The notes: generated from the letters alone by a model not told the origin. 63,299 bases of DNA from a virus (IMGVR_UViG_3300025536_000016:1-63299); one strand, 5' to 3'; positions 8,201 through 17,080 are shown, counted from the stretch's first letter. A program made the numbers and translations.

Positions 8201-9034
8201 ATGTCAGCTACAGTCGTAGTCCCGAATCAACAAGATATTGATTTAGACTTTGAATTGGAGAATCTTTCCGAGCCATTCGTAATGATTCCCAATCTCGTTG
8301 CTCAAAATCTTGATATGTCCCTCGAAGCACTCGGAGCTTTAACAAGAATGCTTTCTTATTCAAAGAATTTCAAATTCAAGCTATCTTGGCTCCAGAAAGC
8401 GTGGGGCATCGGGCGTGATAAGCTAAAAAATATCATCAAGGAATTGAAGAATCTCGGATTCATCAAATTCGTTTCAAAAAGAACCCCTGATAACACGAAG
8501 TTCTCCGGATGGAAATGGTTTCTCTCCAATAAACCGGTGTTCAAATCAAAGGGAATCGAAAAGGAAATCCAGAAAGACGGATTTTCAGTATCTCTGGAGG
8601 AAGATAAAAACCAGAGTGACGAGATTTCAGACTCTCTGAATATCAGTAACTCATTAAGAAAGACTAGATTGAAAGATAAGAAGAAAAATAATAAAAAGAA
8701 AACTTTCATCTCTCCGGATTTCGAGTTAACACATGTTCTGATTGAATGGACTCAGAAAACCTTTGAAAAGAAAATCCCTCTCAAAGAATTGATATTTCAA
8801 ACAGATTTATTTATTCAGGAATATTTAGACTCCGGAATCGAAAGAACCTCATGGACACGGTCTTGGATGACTTGGATAAAAAACGCCGTTTCATGGGATA
8901 AGATAAATTATGAAAATCTTGATGAATCCGAGAAAGTTTTAACCCCGCCGAAAGATGTAAATCAATATATTGTGAAAAGACCGAAAGATTGGTGGAAAAC
9001 GAAACCGAAGGCTGAGGAGGAACTGCCGCTCTAA
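8201..9034 (+). CDS. Replication initiator / helicase-loader-like protein with winged-helix domain
   Basis: 277 residues. Residues about 35-100 (MSLEALGALTRMLSYSKNFKFKL, then WGIGRDKLKNIIKELKNLGFI) look like the N-terminal winged helix of phage replication initiator and replisome-organiser proteins. A Lys-rich linker (KDKKKNNKKK, about 155) leads to a C-terminal domain rich in Trp. It lies directly before the primase-helicase gene, which suggests it brings that helicase to the origin. The structured leader upstream suggests controlled expression. Confidence 0.6.
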   Translation: MSATVVVPNQQDIDLDFELENLSEPFVMIPNLVAQNLDMSLEALGALTRMLSYSKNFKFKLSWLQKAWGIGRDKLKNIIKELKNLGFIKFVSKRTPDNTKFSGWKWFLSNKPVFKSKGIEKEIQKDGFSVSLEEDKNQSDEISDSLNISNSLRKTRLKDKKKNNKKKTFISPDFELTHVLIEWTQKTFEKKIPLKELIFQTDLFIQEYLDSGIERTSWTRSWMTWIKNAVSWDKINYENLDESEKVLTPPKDVNQYIVKRPKDWWKTKPKAEEELPL

Positions 9035-9128
9035 TGCTGTTTCCTTCGAGCAGGATGGATTTTCTCCCTCTGGAATGATTCATCCATCGAATCTAAGTTT
9101 TATAGTCAGAAATCGAGGATAAAAAAGA

Positions 9129-11237
9129 ATGAATAAATTAGATGAAATATTGAGTCATCTGAATAATGTTAAGCCGAGAGGAGAGGATTTTACAGCGCAA
9201 TGTCCAATACATGCTGATAGTAAAAATTCTTTCTCGATATTCAAAGCTTATGATGGGAATTATATTCCATTTTGCCATGCTGGTTGTTCCCTTGAGGAAA
9301 TCAGAGATTGGCTTAAATCCCTGAATCTTAATTTCAAATTCAAAGATAAGGGAATAACAAATATTTACCAATATTATTCTCCGGATGGAGAGGAGACATT
9401 TCAATGCTGCCGTTATTTCCCGAAAGATTTTAAGCAGAGAAGAAAATCCGGCGATAAGTGGGTCTGGGATTTGAAGGGCGTAGAATTGACTTTATACCGG
9501 CTTCCGGAATTGATAACCTCTGAAATATCGAGGGCGGTCTTTATTACGGAGGGAGAAAAGGATTGCGATAGATTGATTTCAAATAGCTTGATTTCCGTTT
9601 CTCCTCCTCTCGGAGCAGGGAAATGGAAGGAAACTTATAATAAGTTCCTGAAAGACAGGACGGTGTATATTGTTGAGGATAACGACTCGGAGGAAAAGAA
9701 ATTTGCCGGTCAGAAAGGAGCCCTCAAGATTGCAGAATCCCTCGTCAAAGATGGGCATAAAAATCTAAAAATTATTTCCTTCAAAGAATATCAGGGAATA
9801 AAAGATGTTTCGGATTTTCTGGATTCTCATTCAATGGATGAGCTAAAAGAATTAATTAAAAAGACTCCAAAATTTGAATTCTCCCAGATTGAAGAAAAAC
9901 CAGTAATAAAACCGGAAGCTCATTATCAATTACCCGCAGCTCCGCTTCTCGAATTGGAGATAATAAATTCATGTTTGGCGGATAATACACTTTTCCTCCG
10001 AGCCTATGAGTTTATTGATTTCAATTCTTTTTATCTTCCAATCCATAAAAGAGCCTGGCAAATTGCGACTGCTTCATACGAACACCAAGCTTTCGTTGAT
10101 AAGAATCTTGTCCTCTCGAAAATGATTGATGAGGGAAAGGAATCATTAAGGTTATTCGAGGAGAAATTAACAGGAGTATGTCTTTCGTATTATCAGTTTG
10201 AAATCTATTGTCGAGATATTCAAATGAAATCCCGTCTCCGGAATCTCATTAAATTATCTGATGATTTCTCCCAGAAAGCACGGGAGGCTCCAAGCGAAGA
10301 ATTATTCGAGCAATTTGAACAACAGGTCTTTTCTTTGACAAATTCTCTGGAGGAAAATCCGGACGGAGATTTTGAGGATTTAGGACAGGCGGTTTCTGAT
10401 ACGATTCATAAGGCTGAAAGTTTTACGGGAGAACTTCTCGGAATCTCCTCCGGATATACAGACCTTGATGAAAAGACTTCAGGGCTTCAGAAAGAGGATT
10501 TGATTATTATTGCAGCCCGTCCTTCGATGGGTAAAACTTCTCTTGCGACGGACATCATATCGAACACAATTCCGGATAATCTGAAAGTCGCTTTCTTTAC
10601 TTTGGAGATGTCCAAAGAACAAGTCGTCAATAAAATCATTTCTCAAAATCTGGAGATTCCTGCCCAGAGAATTAAAAAGTGGGATTTATCATTTCAGGAA
10701 AAAGAAGATGTTCAGAATTTCAAAAGTCAGATTTTAGATTCAAATATTAAAATCAATTTCAAACCCGGCATCAACATCGTTCAGATGAAAAGAAGCCTCC
10801 GGAGATTGGTTTCCAAAATCGGACCTCTGGATTTAATCGTAATTGATTATCTTCAGCTCATGGGAACTTATGGAAAATATGAATCCAAAGAAAAAGCGGT
10901 CTCCGATATATCGAAAGGATTGAAGGAAGTTGCTCGTGAGTTCAAGTGCCCAGTAATCGCTCTCTCACAACTGAATAGAAAACCGGAGGAAAGAAAGGGA
11001 GACCATAAACCCATCATGAGTGACTTGAGAGAATCCGGAGCAATCGAGCAGGATGCAGATATTATCATCTTTCTTTATCGAGAGGATTATTACAAAAAGG
11101 ACACGGAAAATCAGGGTGTGACGGAGGGAATTATTTCCAAAAATCGGCAAGGACCGACGGGAAGCTTTTATCTCCAGTTCATCAAGGAATATACTCATTT
11201 TGAGAACTCGACTTTTCAAAATGATGGTTCATTCTAA
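9129..11237 (+). CDS. Primase-helicase: CHC2-type zinc domain, TOPRIM and DnaB-like helicase
   Basis: 702 residues. The N-terminal zinc site has C-x2-H (CPIH, Cys near 25) and FCHAGCS. TOPRIM follows with VFITEGEKDCDRL (about 140) and VYIVEDNDSEEK. Then comes a DnaB N-terminal-like helical segment (PLLELEIINSCLADN, from about 272) and a RecA-type helicase with Walker A ARPSMGKTSLA (Lys near 470) and Walker B LDLIVIDYLQLM. It should prime and unwind at the fork. Having a DnaB N-terminal domain as well as TOPRIM makes it longer than T7 gp4-type proteins. The 94-base spacer before it holds GATGGAT/ATCCATC and an AATCGAGGATAAA leader. Confidence 0.92.
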   Translation: MNKLDEILSHLNNVKPRGEDFTAQCPIHADSKNSFSIFKAYDGNYIPFCHAGCSLEEIRDWLKSLNLNFKFKDKGITNIYQYYSPDGEETFQCCRYFPKDFKQRRKSGDKWVWDLKGVELTLYRLPELITSEISRAVFITEGEKDCDRLISNSLISVSPPLGAGKWKETYNKFLKDRTVYIVEDNDSEEKKFAGQKGALKIAESLVKDGHKNLKIISFKEYQGIKDVSDFLDSHSMDELKELIKKTPKFEFSQIEEKPVIKPEAHYQLPAAPLLELEIINSCLADNTLFLRAYEFIDFNSFYLPIHKRAWQIATASYEHQAFVDKNLVLSKMIDEGKESLRLFEEKLTGVCLSYYQFEIYCRDIQMKSRLRNLIKLSDDFSQKAREAPSEELFEQFEQQVFSLTNSLEENPDGDFEDLGQAVSDTIHKAESFTGELLGISSGYTDLDEKTSGLQKEDLIIIAARPSMGKTSLATDIISNTIPDNLKVAFFTLEMSKEQVVNKIISQNLEIPAQRIKKWDLSFQEKEDVQNFKSQILDSNIKINFKPGINIVQMKRSLRRLVSKIGPLDLIVIDYLQLMGTYGKYESKEKAVSDISKGLKEVAREFKCPVIALSQLNRKPEERKGDHKPIMSDLRESGAIEQDADIIIFLYREDYYKKDTENQGVTEGIISKNRQGPTGSFYLQFIKEYTHFENSTFQNDGSF

Positions 11238-11238
11238 G

Positions 11239-11471
11239 TGAAACAAATGTTTCATGAGAGAAACAGATTCCGGAGGATTTCTGATGAAAACTTAGAAAGT
11301 GTTAAAAATTGACAATTTAGGGAAAATTAAATGATTGAAAAAACAAGCACTTATAGAGATGAAAAATCGAGTAATATCATTACATGGATTATGAGTCAAA
11401 AAGCCATCTGACTCGAACTATCGAGAAAGCGTTTTATTTTCAATAACTTATGGACACTATTTTTTGTTTCA
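11239..11471 (+). promoter_or_regulatory. Duplicated intergenic control element, copy A
   Basis: This gene-free stretch (11238-11510) matches 48102-48333 block by block with almost no change in spacing. The blocks are a TGAAAC-N4-GTTTCA palindrome (11239-11254), TGTTAAAAATTGACA (11300-11314), ACATGGATTAT (11382-11392), CTCGAACTATCGAGAAAGC (11412-11430; CTCGA/TCGAG hairpin then a T-rich run) and TTTTGTTTCA (11462-11471). Offsets between blocks are 61, 82, 30 and 50 here and 61, 81, 30 and 50 in copy B. The block is bounded by inverted TGAAAC/GTTTCA half-sites. No clear -10 box was found. Promoter-operator, origin or a binding platform are all possible. Confidence 0.75.
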
Positions 11472-11510
11472 TAAAAATAGTCTAAAATTTGATAAATCGA
11501 GGTATAAATT

Positions 11511-11972
11511 ATGACGATAAAAAGATATTTACAACAGGATAAATTAGGGAATATTTCCTCCGGAGAAAAAGAATTTCTCCTCAATCATGTGTGCGATACG
11601 ATGGATAAAGTTCGGGCTCGTTTCGAGGAATGTATCCGCCTGAATTTCGGAAAAAAGAAAGTCCTCTATGTTTCAACAATGGTTTCAATTATTGAAAAAC
11701 ATTTCGTCTGGAATATTTCCGTCCGGATGGGAATGCGTTTCAAATCCTCCAGAGAATTAAAAAAAGTTTCTAATTGGGTTCCGGAGGATAAAAGAAAAAT
11801 TTTTGAATTGATGGATGAATACTATAAATATGTCGGCTCAAAAAATCTGGAATTCGAGAGTCGGCTTGAATATGAAACCTCCGTTCACTTCAATAAAAAA
11901 TTGAGCTATGAGGAAATAGAATCTCTTTACGACGATACGAAAAATAAATTTGAAAATGGGGTAATCGAATAA
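11511..11972 (+). CDS. Hypothetical protein, 153 aa
   Basis: A charged, mainly helical protein with no motif I recognise. It has a Lys-rich patch at FGKKKVL and a C-terminal acidic helix. AATCGAGGTATAAATT precedes the start, a variant of the common leader. It is the first gene behind control element A and overlaps the nuclease-like gene by one base (TAATG), so the two are probably translated together. Confidence 0.75.
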   Translation: MTIKRYLQQDKLGNISSGEKEFLLNHVCDTMDKVRARFEECIRLNFGKKKVLYVSTMVSIIEKHFVWNISVRMGMRFKSSRELKKVSNWVPEDKRKIFELMDEYYKYVGSKNLEFESRLEYETSVHFNKKLSYEEIESLYDDTKNKFENGVIE

Positions 11973-12424
11973 TGAGCTACTCTGAATCATGGCTTGATGA
12001 GATTTTGAAAAAAAATCCTCAATTGAAAGTAAAAGAGGATAGATTGATAAATCCTCCGGTTATTCACGCCGCTCCATCTGCTCAACCCAAGGGAATGAAT
12101 AAACTTGAATTGAGATATAGTTATTTTTTACAGAATCAATTTCTCGGAGGAGAAATTATTAAATGGATGCACGAGCCGTTTAATCTCAGATTGGCAAATC
12201 CTAAGTGCCATTATAAAATTGATTTCCTCGTGATAAATCTCCAGATGGAAATTGAGCTTCATGAAACCAAGGGCGAATGGGTAGATGGAGATGCTCTTGT
12301 GAAATTCAAAGTCGCTGCAAAAGAGTTTCCTTTCTTTCGCTGGAAGTGGGTAACAGAGGAACTTGGAGTCTTTGTTTATCGCGAACTCTGGAACGGTTCG
12401 TGGTTGAAAGAATCTCAGAAATAG
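11972..12424 (+). CDS. DUF1064-like PD-(D/E)XK nuclease candidate
   Basis: 150 residues. The core reads MNKLELRYSYFLQNQFLGGEI, then CHYKIDFLVI and MEIELHETKGEW, the order E...D...(E)-x-K of the restriction-endonuclease-like fold (Asp about 88, Glu/Lys about 101-106). DUF1064 proteins have this layout and are often found in phages as putative Holliday-junction or recombination nucleases. It is followed by a strong terminator, so it closes the operon begun at 11511. The family call rests on motif order only. Confidence 0.6.
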   Translation: MSYSESWLDEILKKNPQLKVKEDRLINPPVIHAAPSAQPKGMNKLELRYSYFLQNQFLGGEIIKWMHEPFNLRLANPKCHYKIDFLVINLQMEIELHETKGEWVDGDALVKFKVAAKEFPFFRWKWVTEELGVFVYRELWNGSWLKESQK

Positions 12425-12515
12425 TATAATATCTTTTTGAATCTGAGAAAGAATTGAAGTTTAATTCCTCTCTCGGTTTCCCTACCTGATAATCAATTAT
12501 CCTCGATTTATGGTA

Positions 12516-12552
12516 AAAGGGCTTTCAGATGAAATTTATCTGAAAGCCTTTT
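12516..12552 (+). terminator. Intrinsic terminator
   Basis: GGCTTTCAGAT (12520-12530) pairs perfectly with ATCTGAAAGCC (12538-12548) around a seven-base loop and is followed by TTTTCGGG. Flanking A and T bases extend the stem. It lies behind the 11511-12424 operon and just before a promoter, so it separates two transcription units. Confidence 0.85.
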
Positions 12553-12563
12553 CGGGTTGTTGA

Positions 12564-12616
12564 TGTTAAAATTTCACATTTTTTATCTTGAATTAAAATT
12601 CAATCTCAGTTAAAAT
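12564..12616 (+). promoter_or_regulatory. Promoter with upstream TGTNAANNNTTNACA operator
   Basis: TGTTAAAATTTCACA (12564-12578) is a 15-base palindromic site of the family found nine times in this genome. It is followed by -35 TTGAAT (12588-12593), a 17-base spacer and -10 TAAAAT (12611-12616). It lies between a terminator and the gene at 12662 and should drive the 12.6-15.9 kb genes. Confidence 0.75.
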
Positions 12617-12661
12617 TTTTCATTGGAAGAAATTCCAAGATTAAGAATCGAGGATAAAAGA

Positions 12662-13441
12662 ATGAAAAAAGAATTTATACGAGGAGTTTTAGAGTTAACT
12701 AACGGGCCGATTTCCCTGAATGATTTCGAGAAAACGGAACATCCGGATATTTATAAGCTGAAGGAAAAGGCAGCATTAAGTGGGCATGAGTGGGTTTATT
12801 TCAATGGGTTTGATTATATTGAAATTAATCCTCTCCTCTATGGAGCCTTTCAGGAATTGAACCAGCTTGATAATTTCAATCAATTTGATAATGTTTCCGA
12901 TAAGGAACTTTATGTTGCGAAGAATCACGTCAAGAAATATATTGATGAAGGAAACTGGGTTGACGCGATGCTTTTCATTTCGGAAAGAGTTGGTTTTATG
13001 GTTTATCTGGATAATTTCGATAAAATTCCGGATGACCAGAAATATGATGCTTTTATTAATCTTTATACAAGATGTGATTTCGGTTTCCATCTTTTGAAAG
13101 ACCATTATCGAAAGATATTTGATTACGCGCATCTCTCGAAAGAAAGAGAGGAAAGATTGAATAAATTAAAAGGGAAATTCGGAGAGAAAAAGAAGTTCCG
13201 GATTTTTCACGGCGTTTCCTATGATTTCCCTGTTTATGATTATTACTCGTGGACTTTGAATGAAATGACCGCTCAATTCTTCGCTTATAGATATTCCAAT
13301 TTCGGTGAAATCCTACAAAAAGATATTTTATTCAAAGACGCCGTCGACTACTTATCTGATAGAAATGAGGAGGAGATTCTTTTTTCTCCATCAGATACAT
13401 TTTTGAAACTTATGTTTAGAAACAAGGAGGAGGGAGAATAA
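12662..13441 (+). CDS. Hypothetical protein, 259 aa
   Basis: ATG at 12662 is chosen because it stands behind AATCGAGGATAAAAGA; an upstream start would fall in the promoter's initial transcribed region. The protein is rich in aromatic and acidic residues (EWVYFNGFDYIEINPLLYG, then YDFPVYDYYSW) with no known motif. It is the first gene of its operon and overlaps the next by one base. Confidence 0.75.
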   Translation: MKKEFIRGVLELTNGPISLNDFEKTEHPDIYKLKEKAALSGHEWVYFNGFDYIEINPLLYGAFQELNQLDNFNQFDNVSDKELYVAKNHVKKYIDEGNWVDAMLFISERVGFMVYLDNFDKIPDDQKYDAFINLYTRCDFGFHLLKDHYRKIFDYAHLSKEREERLNKLKGKFGEKKKFRIFHGVSYDFPVYDYYSWTLNEMTAQFFAYRYSNFGEILQKDILFKDAVDYLSDRNEEEILFSPSDTFLKLMFRNKEEGE

Positions 13442-13911
13442 TGTCAGAATTTGTTCATGATATGGGAACTGATTTTCAAGTCTTTCTTGATTCCCTCGAT
13501 AATAAACCAAAATACACGGAGCAGGAGCTTTTGGAAAAGATGGGCTATGAAGCTTATCAATTCACACAGGCATCGAATTTCCTGATTAAATATTCCTCAT
13601 CCATTCAAAAGAGGAGAGTTAAAATCAGGACGATACTTCTTGCGAAACGACCGGATTTAATCCAGAATCCGAAATTAAAAGCCCATCTGGAAAAATGCTT
13701 CGAGGATATAAAATTCAAACCAACAAAAGAGGATATTGATTCTTTTATTGAATTGGAACTCGGAGACATTCATTCCCAGATGCAGAAGGCTTCGGAAAGA
13801 ATGAAAGCTTCTGAAAAACTCCATGATATGTATCAGAAGCAACTTTCGTGGTACCAGTCAGTTTTGAAAAGAGAAACCGCCGAATGGATGGCTTCCAATC
13901 GAGGAACTTAA
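13441..13911 (+). CDS. Hypothetical helical protein, 156 aa
   Basis: Soluble and mainly helical; the C-terminal third (MQKASERMKASEKLHDMYQK) looks like a coiled coil. The start overlaps the previous stop (TAATG) and GGAGGAGGG precedes it. No recognised domain. It lies two genes upstream of ThyX. Confidence 0.75.
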   Translation: MSEFVHDMGTDFQVFLDSLDNKPKYTEQELLEKMGYEAYQFTQASNFLIKYSSSIQKRRVKIRTILLAKRPDLIQNPKLKAHLEKCFEDIKFKPTKEDIDSFIELELGDIHSQMQKASERMKASEKLHDMYQKQLSWYQSVLKRETAEWMASNRGT

Positions 13912-13913
13912 TC

Positions 13914-14312
13914 ATGAGAAAATCGAAAATCACTGATATGCCATTACTCGATTTCCTGAAAGAAATTTCTCCGGATGAAGTTATCCTTCATCCTCATCAG
14001 GAAAAATTACTGGACGCGATTTCTGAGGGAAAGAGATTGGTTATAAATCAACCTCGGAGATATGGAACTGCTGTCCTTGATGAATTAATCAGGGAAAGAA
14101 CAAATGGCGAATCGAAATATAGACCAATCGGAAAATATCCGGTTTTCTGTATCGTCAGTCGTAAGGATGGAAAAGTTGTTTCTCATTGGTCATGTGAGGA
14201 ACCCGATGTCGAGGAGTTCAAAAATAGTTCGATTAAAAGAGGGAATCTTGTGGAAGTCTTTCCGCACGATGAATACTGGGAAAAATATAAAAGAGGAGAA
14301 TTCAATAAATGA
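13914..14312 (+). CDS. Hypothetical protein, 132 aa
   Basis: ATG at 13914 is preferred over upstream in-frame starts because CGAGGAACTTAATC lies in front of it. The protein has a basic patch at residues about 44-52 (VINQPRRYG) and a central beta-rich stretch (KYPVFCIVSRKDGKVVSHWS). No known family. It overlaps the thyX gene by four bases (ATGA). Confidence 0.7.
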   Translation: MRKSKITDMPLLDFLKEISPDEVILHPHQEKLLDAISEGKRLVINQPRRYGTAVLDELIRERTNGESKYRPIGKYPVFCIVSRKDGKVVSHWSCEEPDVEEFKNSSIKRGNLVEVFPHDEYWEKYKRGEFNK

Positions 14313-15121
14313 AAATCAAGGTTTTAGACAATGGATACGTAAGATTGGTGGAATCTTATGGCAGAGGCGATGCCGGAATCATGGAGGCAGGAATCATCGA
14401 AGCAGCGAGACAATCTACGCAGGGAAATTTCAGGGGCTGGGATATTTGGCACTGCGGGACTTGCGGAAATAATTTCAAATCGAAAATCAATCATGACATT
14501 TCCGGAGGACTCGATGAGTTGAGTTCAAGTTCATTGGTCATCTGTAAACAGAAGAATTGGTCGAATGATGAAAAACTTCTCGGATTTCTTTTTAATAATG
14601 AACCGAAGCATTCGACACCTTTTGAATTTTGCGGATTGATTATTGAAGTTCAAGCTCCGATTTTCGTATTCAGGGAATGGCACCGGCACCGGACTCAAAG
14701 CTATAATGAGATGAGTGCAAGATATGCGCCTCTCCCTGACATGAATTATGTTCCGGATAAAGAAAGATTATTCCTTACTCAGAATGAGAATAAACAGGCT
14801 CAAGCAATATCCGGAAGTAAGCAACTCGATGATAATTATGCAGAAGGATGGTTGAGCGAATTGGCTATTTTATATGAACGTGCTGAAAAGGTTTATCAAT
14901 ATGGGCTTGATGTAGGGATTCCGAAAGAAGTCGCCCGAGTCGTCCTCCCAGTAGGAAGATATTCAAAGATGAGAGCTTCTGCTAATCTCCTCAATTGGTT
15001 GAAATTCTTATCTTTGAGAATGGACTCAAAGGCTCAATGGGAAATCAGACAATATGCGAATGCTGTTGCTGAAATCATTTCAAATGAATTTCCTAAAACT
15101 TGGTCTCAATTCAAAAAATAA
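14309..15121 (+). CDS. thyX: Flavin-dependent thymidylate synthase ThyX
   Basis: 270 residues carrying the ThyX signature R-H-R-x2-S-x-N-E-x-S-x-R-Y as RHRTQSYNEMSARY. ThyX methylates dUMP to dTMP using FAD and methylene-tetrahydrofolate. The end (RVVLPVGRYSKMRASANLLNWLKFL) also fits the family. An N-terminal insert with C-x2-C (WHCGTCGNNF, about residue 50) is unusual. Because this enzyme can make dTMP, the ThyA-like gene at 1291 is free for another reaction. Confidence 0.95.
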   Translation: MKIKVLDNGYVRLVESYGRGDAGIMEAGIIEAARQSTQGNFRGWDIWHCGTCGNNFKSKINHDISGGLDELSSSSLVICKQKNWSNDEKLLGFLFNNEPKHSTPFEFCGLIIEVQAPIFVFREWHRHRTQSYNEMSARYAPLPDMNYVPDKERLFLTQNENKQAQAISGSKQLDDNYAEGWLSELAILYERAEKVYQYGLDVGIPKEVARVVLPVGRYSKMRASANLLNWLKFLSLRMDSKAQWEIRQYANAVAEIISNEFPKTWSQFKK

Positions 15122-15135
15122 TCCGGAGAAATTCA

Positions 15136-15537
15136 ATGTCAGAAAACTTAGAAAAACACGACCCGATAAATCCCTCTCATTATAAGAAAAATCCCTCTGG
15201 GCTCGAATGTATTCACATTACTCGGCACATGGGATTCAATACGGGAAACGCCGTAAAGTATCTCTGGAGATATGAGGAGAAAGATTTGATTATTGCTTTG
15301 AAAAAAGCAGTCTGGTATTTAGAGGATTTGAAAGAACATCATTATATTTCTGCGATGTTCCCAATCGTCGCTCTGGATGGAGGAATGATTGAGGAGATTG
15401 TTTCCGGATTCCATTCCGAGAATATACAGCAAGCTCTCCGGTTTCTCCTCAATTCCAGATTGCCAATGACTCCTTTGAATCTTCAATATGTAATCGGCTT
15501 GATAAATAAAGAAATCGAGGAATTAGGTAAATTTTAA
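15136..15537 (+). CDS. DUF3310 family protein
   Basis: 133 residues. PSHYKKNPSGLECIHITRHMGFNTGNAVKYLWRY is split by the motif HYK-x6-GLECI and the K-Y-L-W-R segment that define DUF3310, a small family common in phages and sometimes labelled nucleotide-kinase-like without proof. I take ATG 15136 (behind CCGGAGAAATTCA) rather than the upstream start that overlaps thyX. It sits among nucleotide metabolism genes. Confidence 0.8.
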   Translation: MSENLEKHDPINPSHYKKNPSGLECIHITRHMGFNTGNAVKYLWRYEEKDLIIALKKAVWYLEDLKEHHYISAMFPIVALDGGMIEEIVSGFHSENIQQALRFLLNSRLPMTPLNLQYVIGLINKEIEELGKF

Positions 15538-15538
15538 T

Positions 15539-15877
15539 ATGCCAACGAAAAGAAAAACAAAATATAGTTCATCTCGCTCAATCTCATTGACGGATTTGAA
15601 ATATCGTAACCGCCTGAAAGTCCGTTCAAAGAATCGAGATAATAAAATCGAGGATTTGAGGGAGTGTCCCTCCTGTCATTCAAAATCCGGTTATTATCAT
15701 GAGTCCTTTCATGAATCCATCGAGAGAGAAATAAGTTCTTTCCGGAAAAATTCAAAATCGAAAATCGAGATTGAAGTTAAATCCGAAATCTGGAAATCAA
15801 ATATTTATTTCTGTCTCGAATGCCATACTCCGATTGCTTATCATCGAGAGGAGGAGAAAAAGGAAGAAAACAAATAA
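15539..15877 (+). CDS. Small zinc-ribbon-like protein, 112 aa
   Basis: A basic N-terminus (PTKRKTKYSSSRS) is followed by CPSC (about residue 43) and CLEC (about 92), a pair of C-x2-C knuckles that could hold one zinc ion, and a Glu/Lys-rich tail. Function unknown; nucleic-acid binding is plausible. A promoter begins at the next base, so this is the end of its operon. Confidence 0.7.
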   Translation: MPTKRKTKYSSSRSISLTDLKYRNRLKVRSKNRDNKIEDLRECPSCHSKSGYYHESFHESIEREISSFRKNSKSKIEIEVKSEIWKSNIYFCLECHTPIAYHREEEKKEENK

Positions 15878-15878
15878 A

Positions 15879-15930
15879 TGTTAAAGTTTCACATTTTATT
15901 CTTGACAAGCTATTTCTAATATGAGAGGAT
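15879..15930 (+). promoter_or_regulatory. Promoter with operator, extended -10
   Basis: TGTTAAAGTTTCACA (15879-15893) is followed by -35 TTGACA (15902-15907), a 17-base spacer ending in TGA, and -10 GAGGAT (15925-15930). The same arrangement (operator, 8-10 bases, TTGACW, 17 bases, TGA before the -10) recurs at 57251 and 61620. It drives the gene at 15979 and the hammerhead behind it. Confidence 0.8.
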
Positions 15931-15978
15931 GTCTTTCAAGGGAGAGAATCCCAAAATTAAAAATCAAGGATAAAGAAA

Positions 15979-16263
15979 ATGTTAAATCCGGAAAGTGTCA
16001 AAGTGGTGAAAAATGAAATCGAAATCATGAGGAATGAAGTTAAAGAAGGTTTCCGACGAACTCGGGTAATTAATTCGACAACGATACAGGCGACGAATCA
16101 GGGAGTCAATGGTTATGGAGGAAAGGTTTTCTATTATTACATCAGTGTTAAAGATGACGAAGGAAAAGTCACTTGGTCGAATTCTTCCTCTCGATTGAAT
16201 GAAATCCTTTCTTGGTATTCTAAGAGAATCAAGACCCTTAATTCTAAGAATCAAATCCATTAA
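15979..16263 (+). CDS. Hypothetical protein, 94 aa
   Basis: A small soluble protein with a helical N-terminus and a beta-rich middle (YGGKVFYYYISVKDD). The leader AATCAAGGATAAAGAAA precedes the ATG. It is the first gene after an operator-controlled promoter, and its stop codon is three bases before hammerhead ribozyme 1. No family recognised. Confidence 0.75.
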   Translation: MLNPESVKVVKNEIEIMRNEVKEGFRRTRVINSTTIQATNQGVNGYGGKVFYYYISVKDDEGKVTWSNSSSRLNEILSWYSKRIKTLNSKNQIH

Positions 16264-16266
16264 ATA

Positions 16267-16320
16267 GACCGAAACTCCCTCCTCTGGGAGTCATGGAGTT
16301 AATCTCCATCTGATGAGGTC
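16267..16320 (+). ncRNA. Type II hammerhead ribozyme 1
   Basis: The parts are stem II strand GACC, core GAAA, stem III CUCCC/GGGAG with loop UCCUCU, U-C cleavage site (predicted cut between 16292 and 16293), stem I AUGGAG/CUCCAU with loop UUAAU, core CUGAUGA, and stem II strand GGUC. The open helix is stem II, which makes it type II. Its stem II pair GACC/GGUC replaces the GAAC/GUUC of the other three copies, a compensatory change. It lies between a stop codon and the AATCGAGGATAAA leader of the next gene. Confidence 0.95.
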
Positions 16321-16347
16321 AGATTAAAAAATCGAGGATAAAAGAAA

Positions 16348-16782
16348 ATGGAAAAAATTCAGAAAACACGGATTGAAAAAGTCTCGGATTTGAAACCGGG
16401 CGACGTTATTTACAAATTTGAAAGATGGTCTTATGAAAAGAATCTCAAAGCTGAGAAACCTTTACCGGTCATCAATTTTCATCGAATCTTTGTTATCTCA
16501 AATGTTCATTTATCGGAGGGAGGAAAATGGCTTTTCGATTATCGGAAACACGACCGGCTTTCTTCATCGAACGGAGACCACTTGAAAGTCATCAGGGCTT
16601 TGGCGGAAAGAAAAGTTTGTGAGGGCGGAACATTCGGGTGCAATCAGAGAATTCCGGAAAAGGGCGAATTCTTTCATTCGGAAATCTGGAGACTGGACAC
16701 GATTCGGAATTCGGTTTCTCCCTCTTATAATTATTCCGGAGTGATTCTTTACAAAAATCCGGCTTATGATTTGATGCATTAA
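16348..16782 (+). CDS. Hypothetical protein, 144 aa
   Basis: Begins behind AATCGAGGATAAAAGAAA, downstream of hammerhead 1, so the cleaved mRNA for this gene would start with the 3' part of the ribozyme. The N-terminus KVSDLKPGDVIYKFERWSYE suggests a small beta-barrel-like domain, followed by CEGGTFGCNQRIPEKGEFFH with two Cys and a His that might bind metal. No family recognised. Confidence 0.75.
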   Translation: MEKIQKTRIEKVSDLKPGDVIYKFERWSYEKNLKAEKPLPVINFHRIFVISNVHLSEGGKWLFDYRKHDRLSSSNGDHLKVIRALAERKVCEGGTFGCNQRIPEKGEFFHSEIWRLDTIRNSVSPSYNYSGVILYKNPAYDLMH

Positions 16783-16805
16783 TCAGGGAGAAAGAATTTT
16801 AATAA

Positions 16806-17075
16806 ATGAGGATAGAAGATTTCAAAAAATCGAAAGAATACAGGGACTACATAGTCCCTCAACATCCGTATTATGAATGCCTCATCTCTCTTAATCGAGA
16901 TGGGTTTTTATGTTATAAATTAATAGTGATTATTAAGAGGGGTTATAATTCGTATTCGATTTATAATCTCTTAAATAGTCCTGATGGTTCAATCCAGATT
17001 AAGCACGATTCTTCCTCGATGACGGATTTGGACGTGTTTAAGTTTCTATTGAATCTCTTTTCAAAAGAGGGTTAA
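16806..17075 (+). CDS. Hypothetical protein, 89 aa
   Basis: A small protein rich in Tyr and Ser (KRGYNSYSIYNLLNSPDGSI). It has a weak ribosome site (GGGAGAAAG about 10 bases upstream). No motif or membrane segment. Tightly placed between two other small genes. Confidence 0.65.
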   Translation: MRIEDFKKSKEYRDYIVPQHPYYECLISLNRDGFLCYKLIVIIKRGYNSYSIYNLLNSPDGSIQIKHDSSSMTDLDVFKFLLNLFSKEG

Positions 17076-17080
17076 AAATT

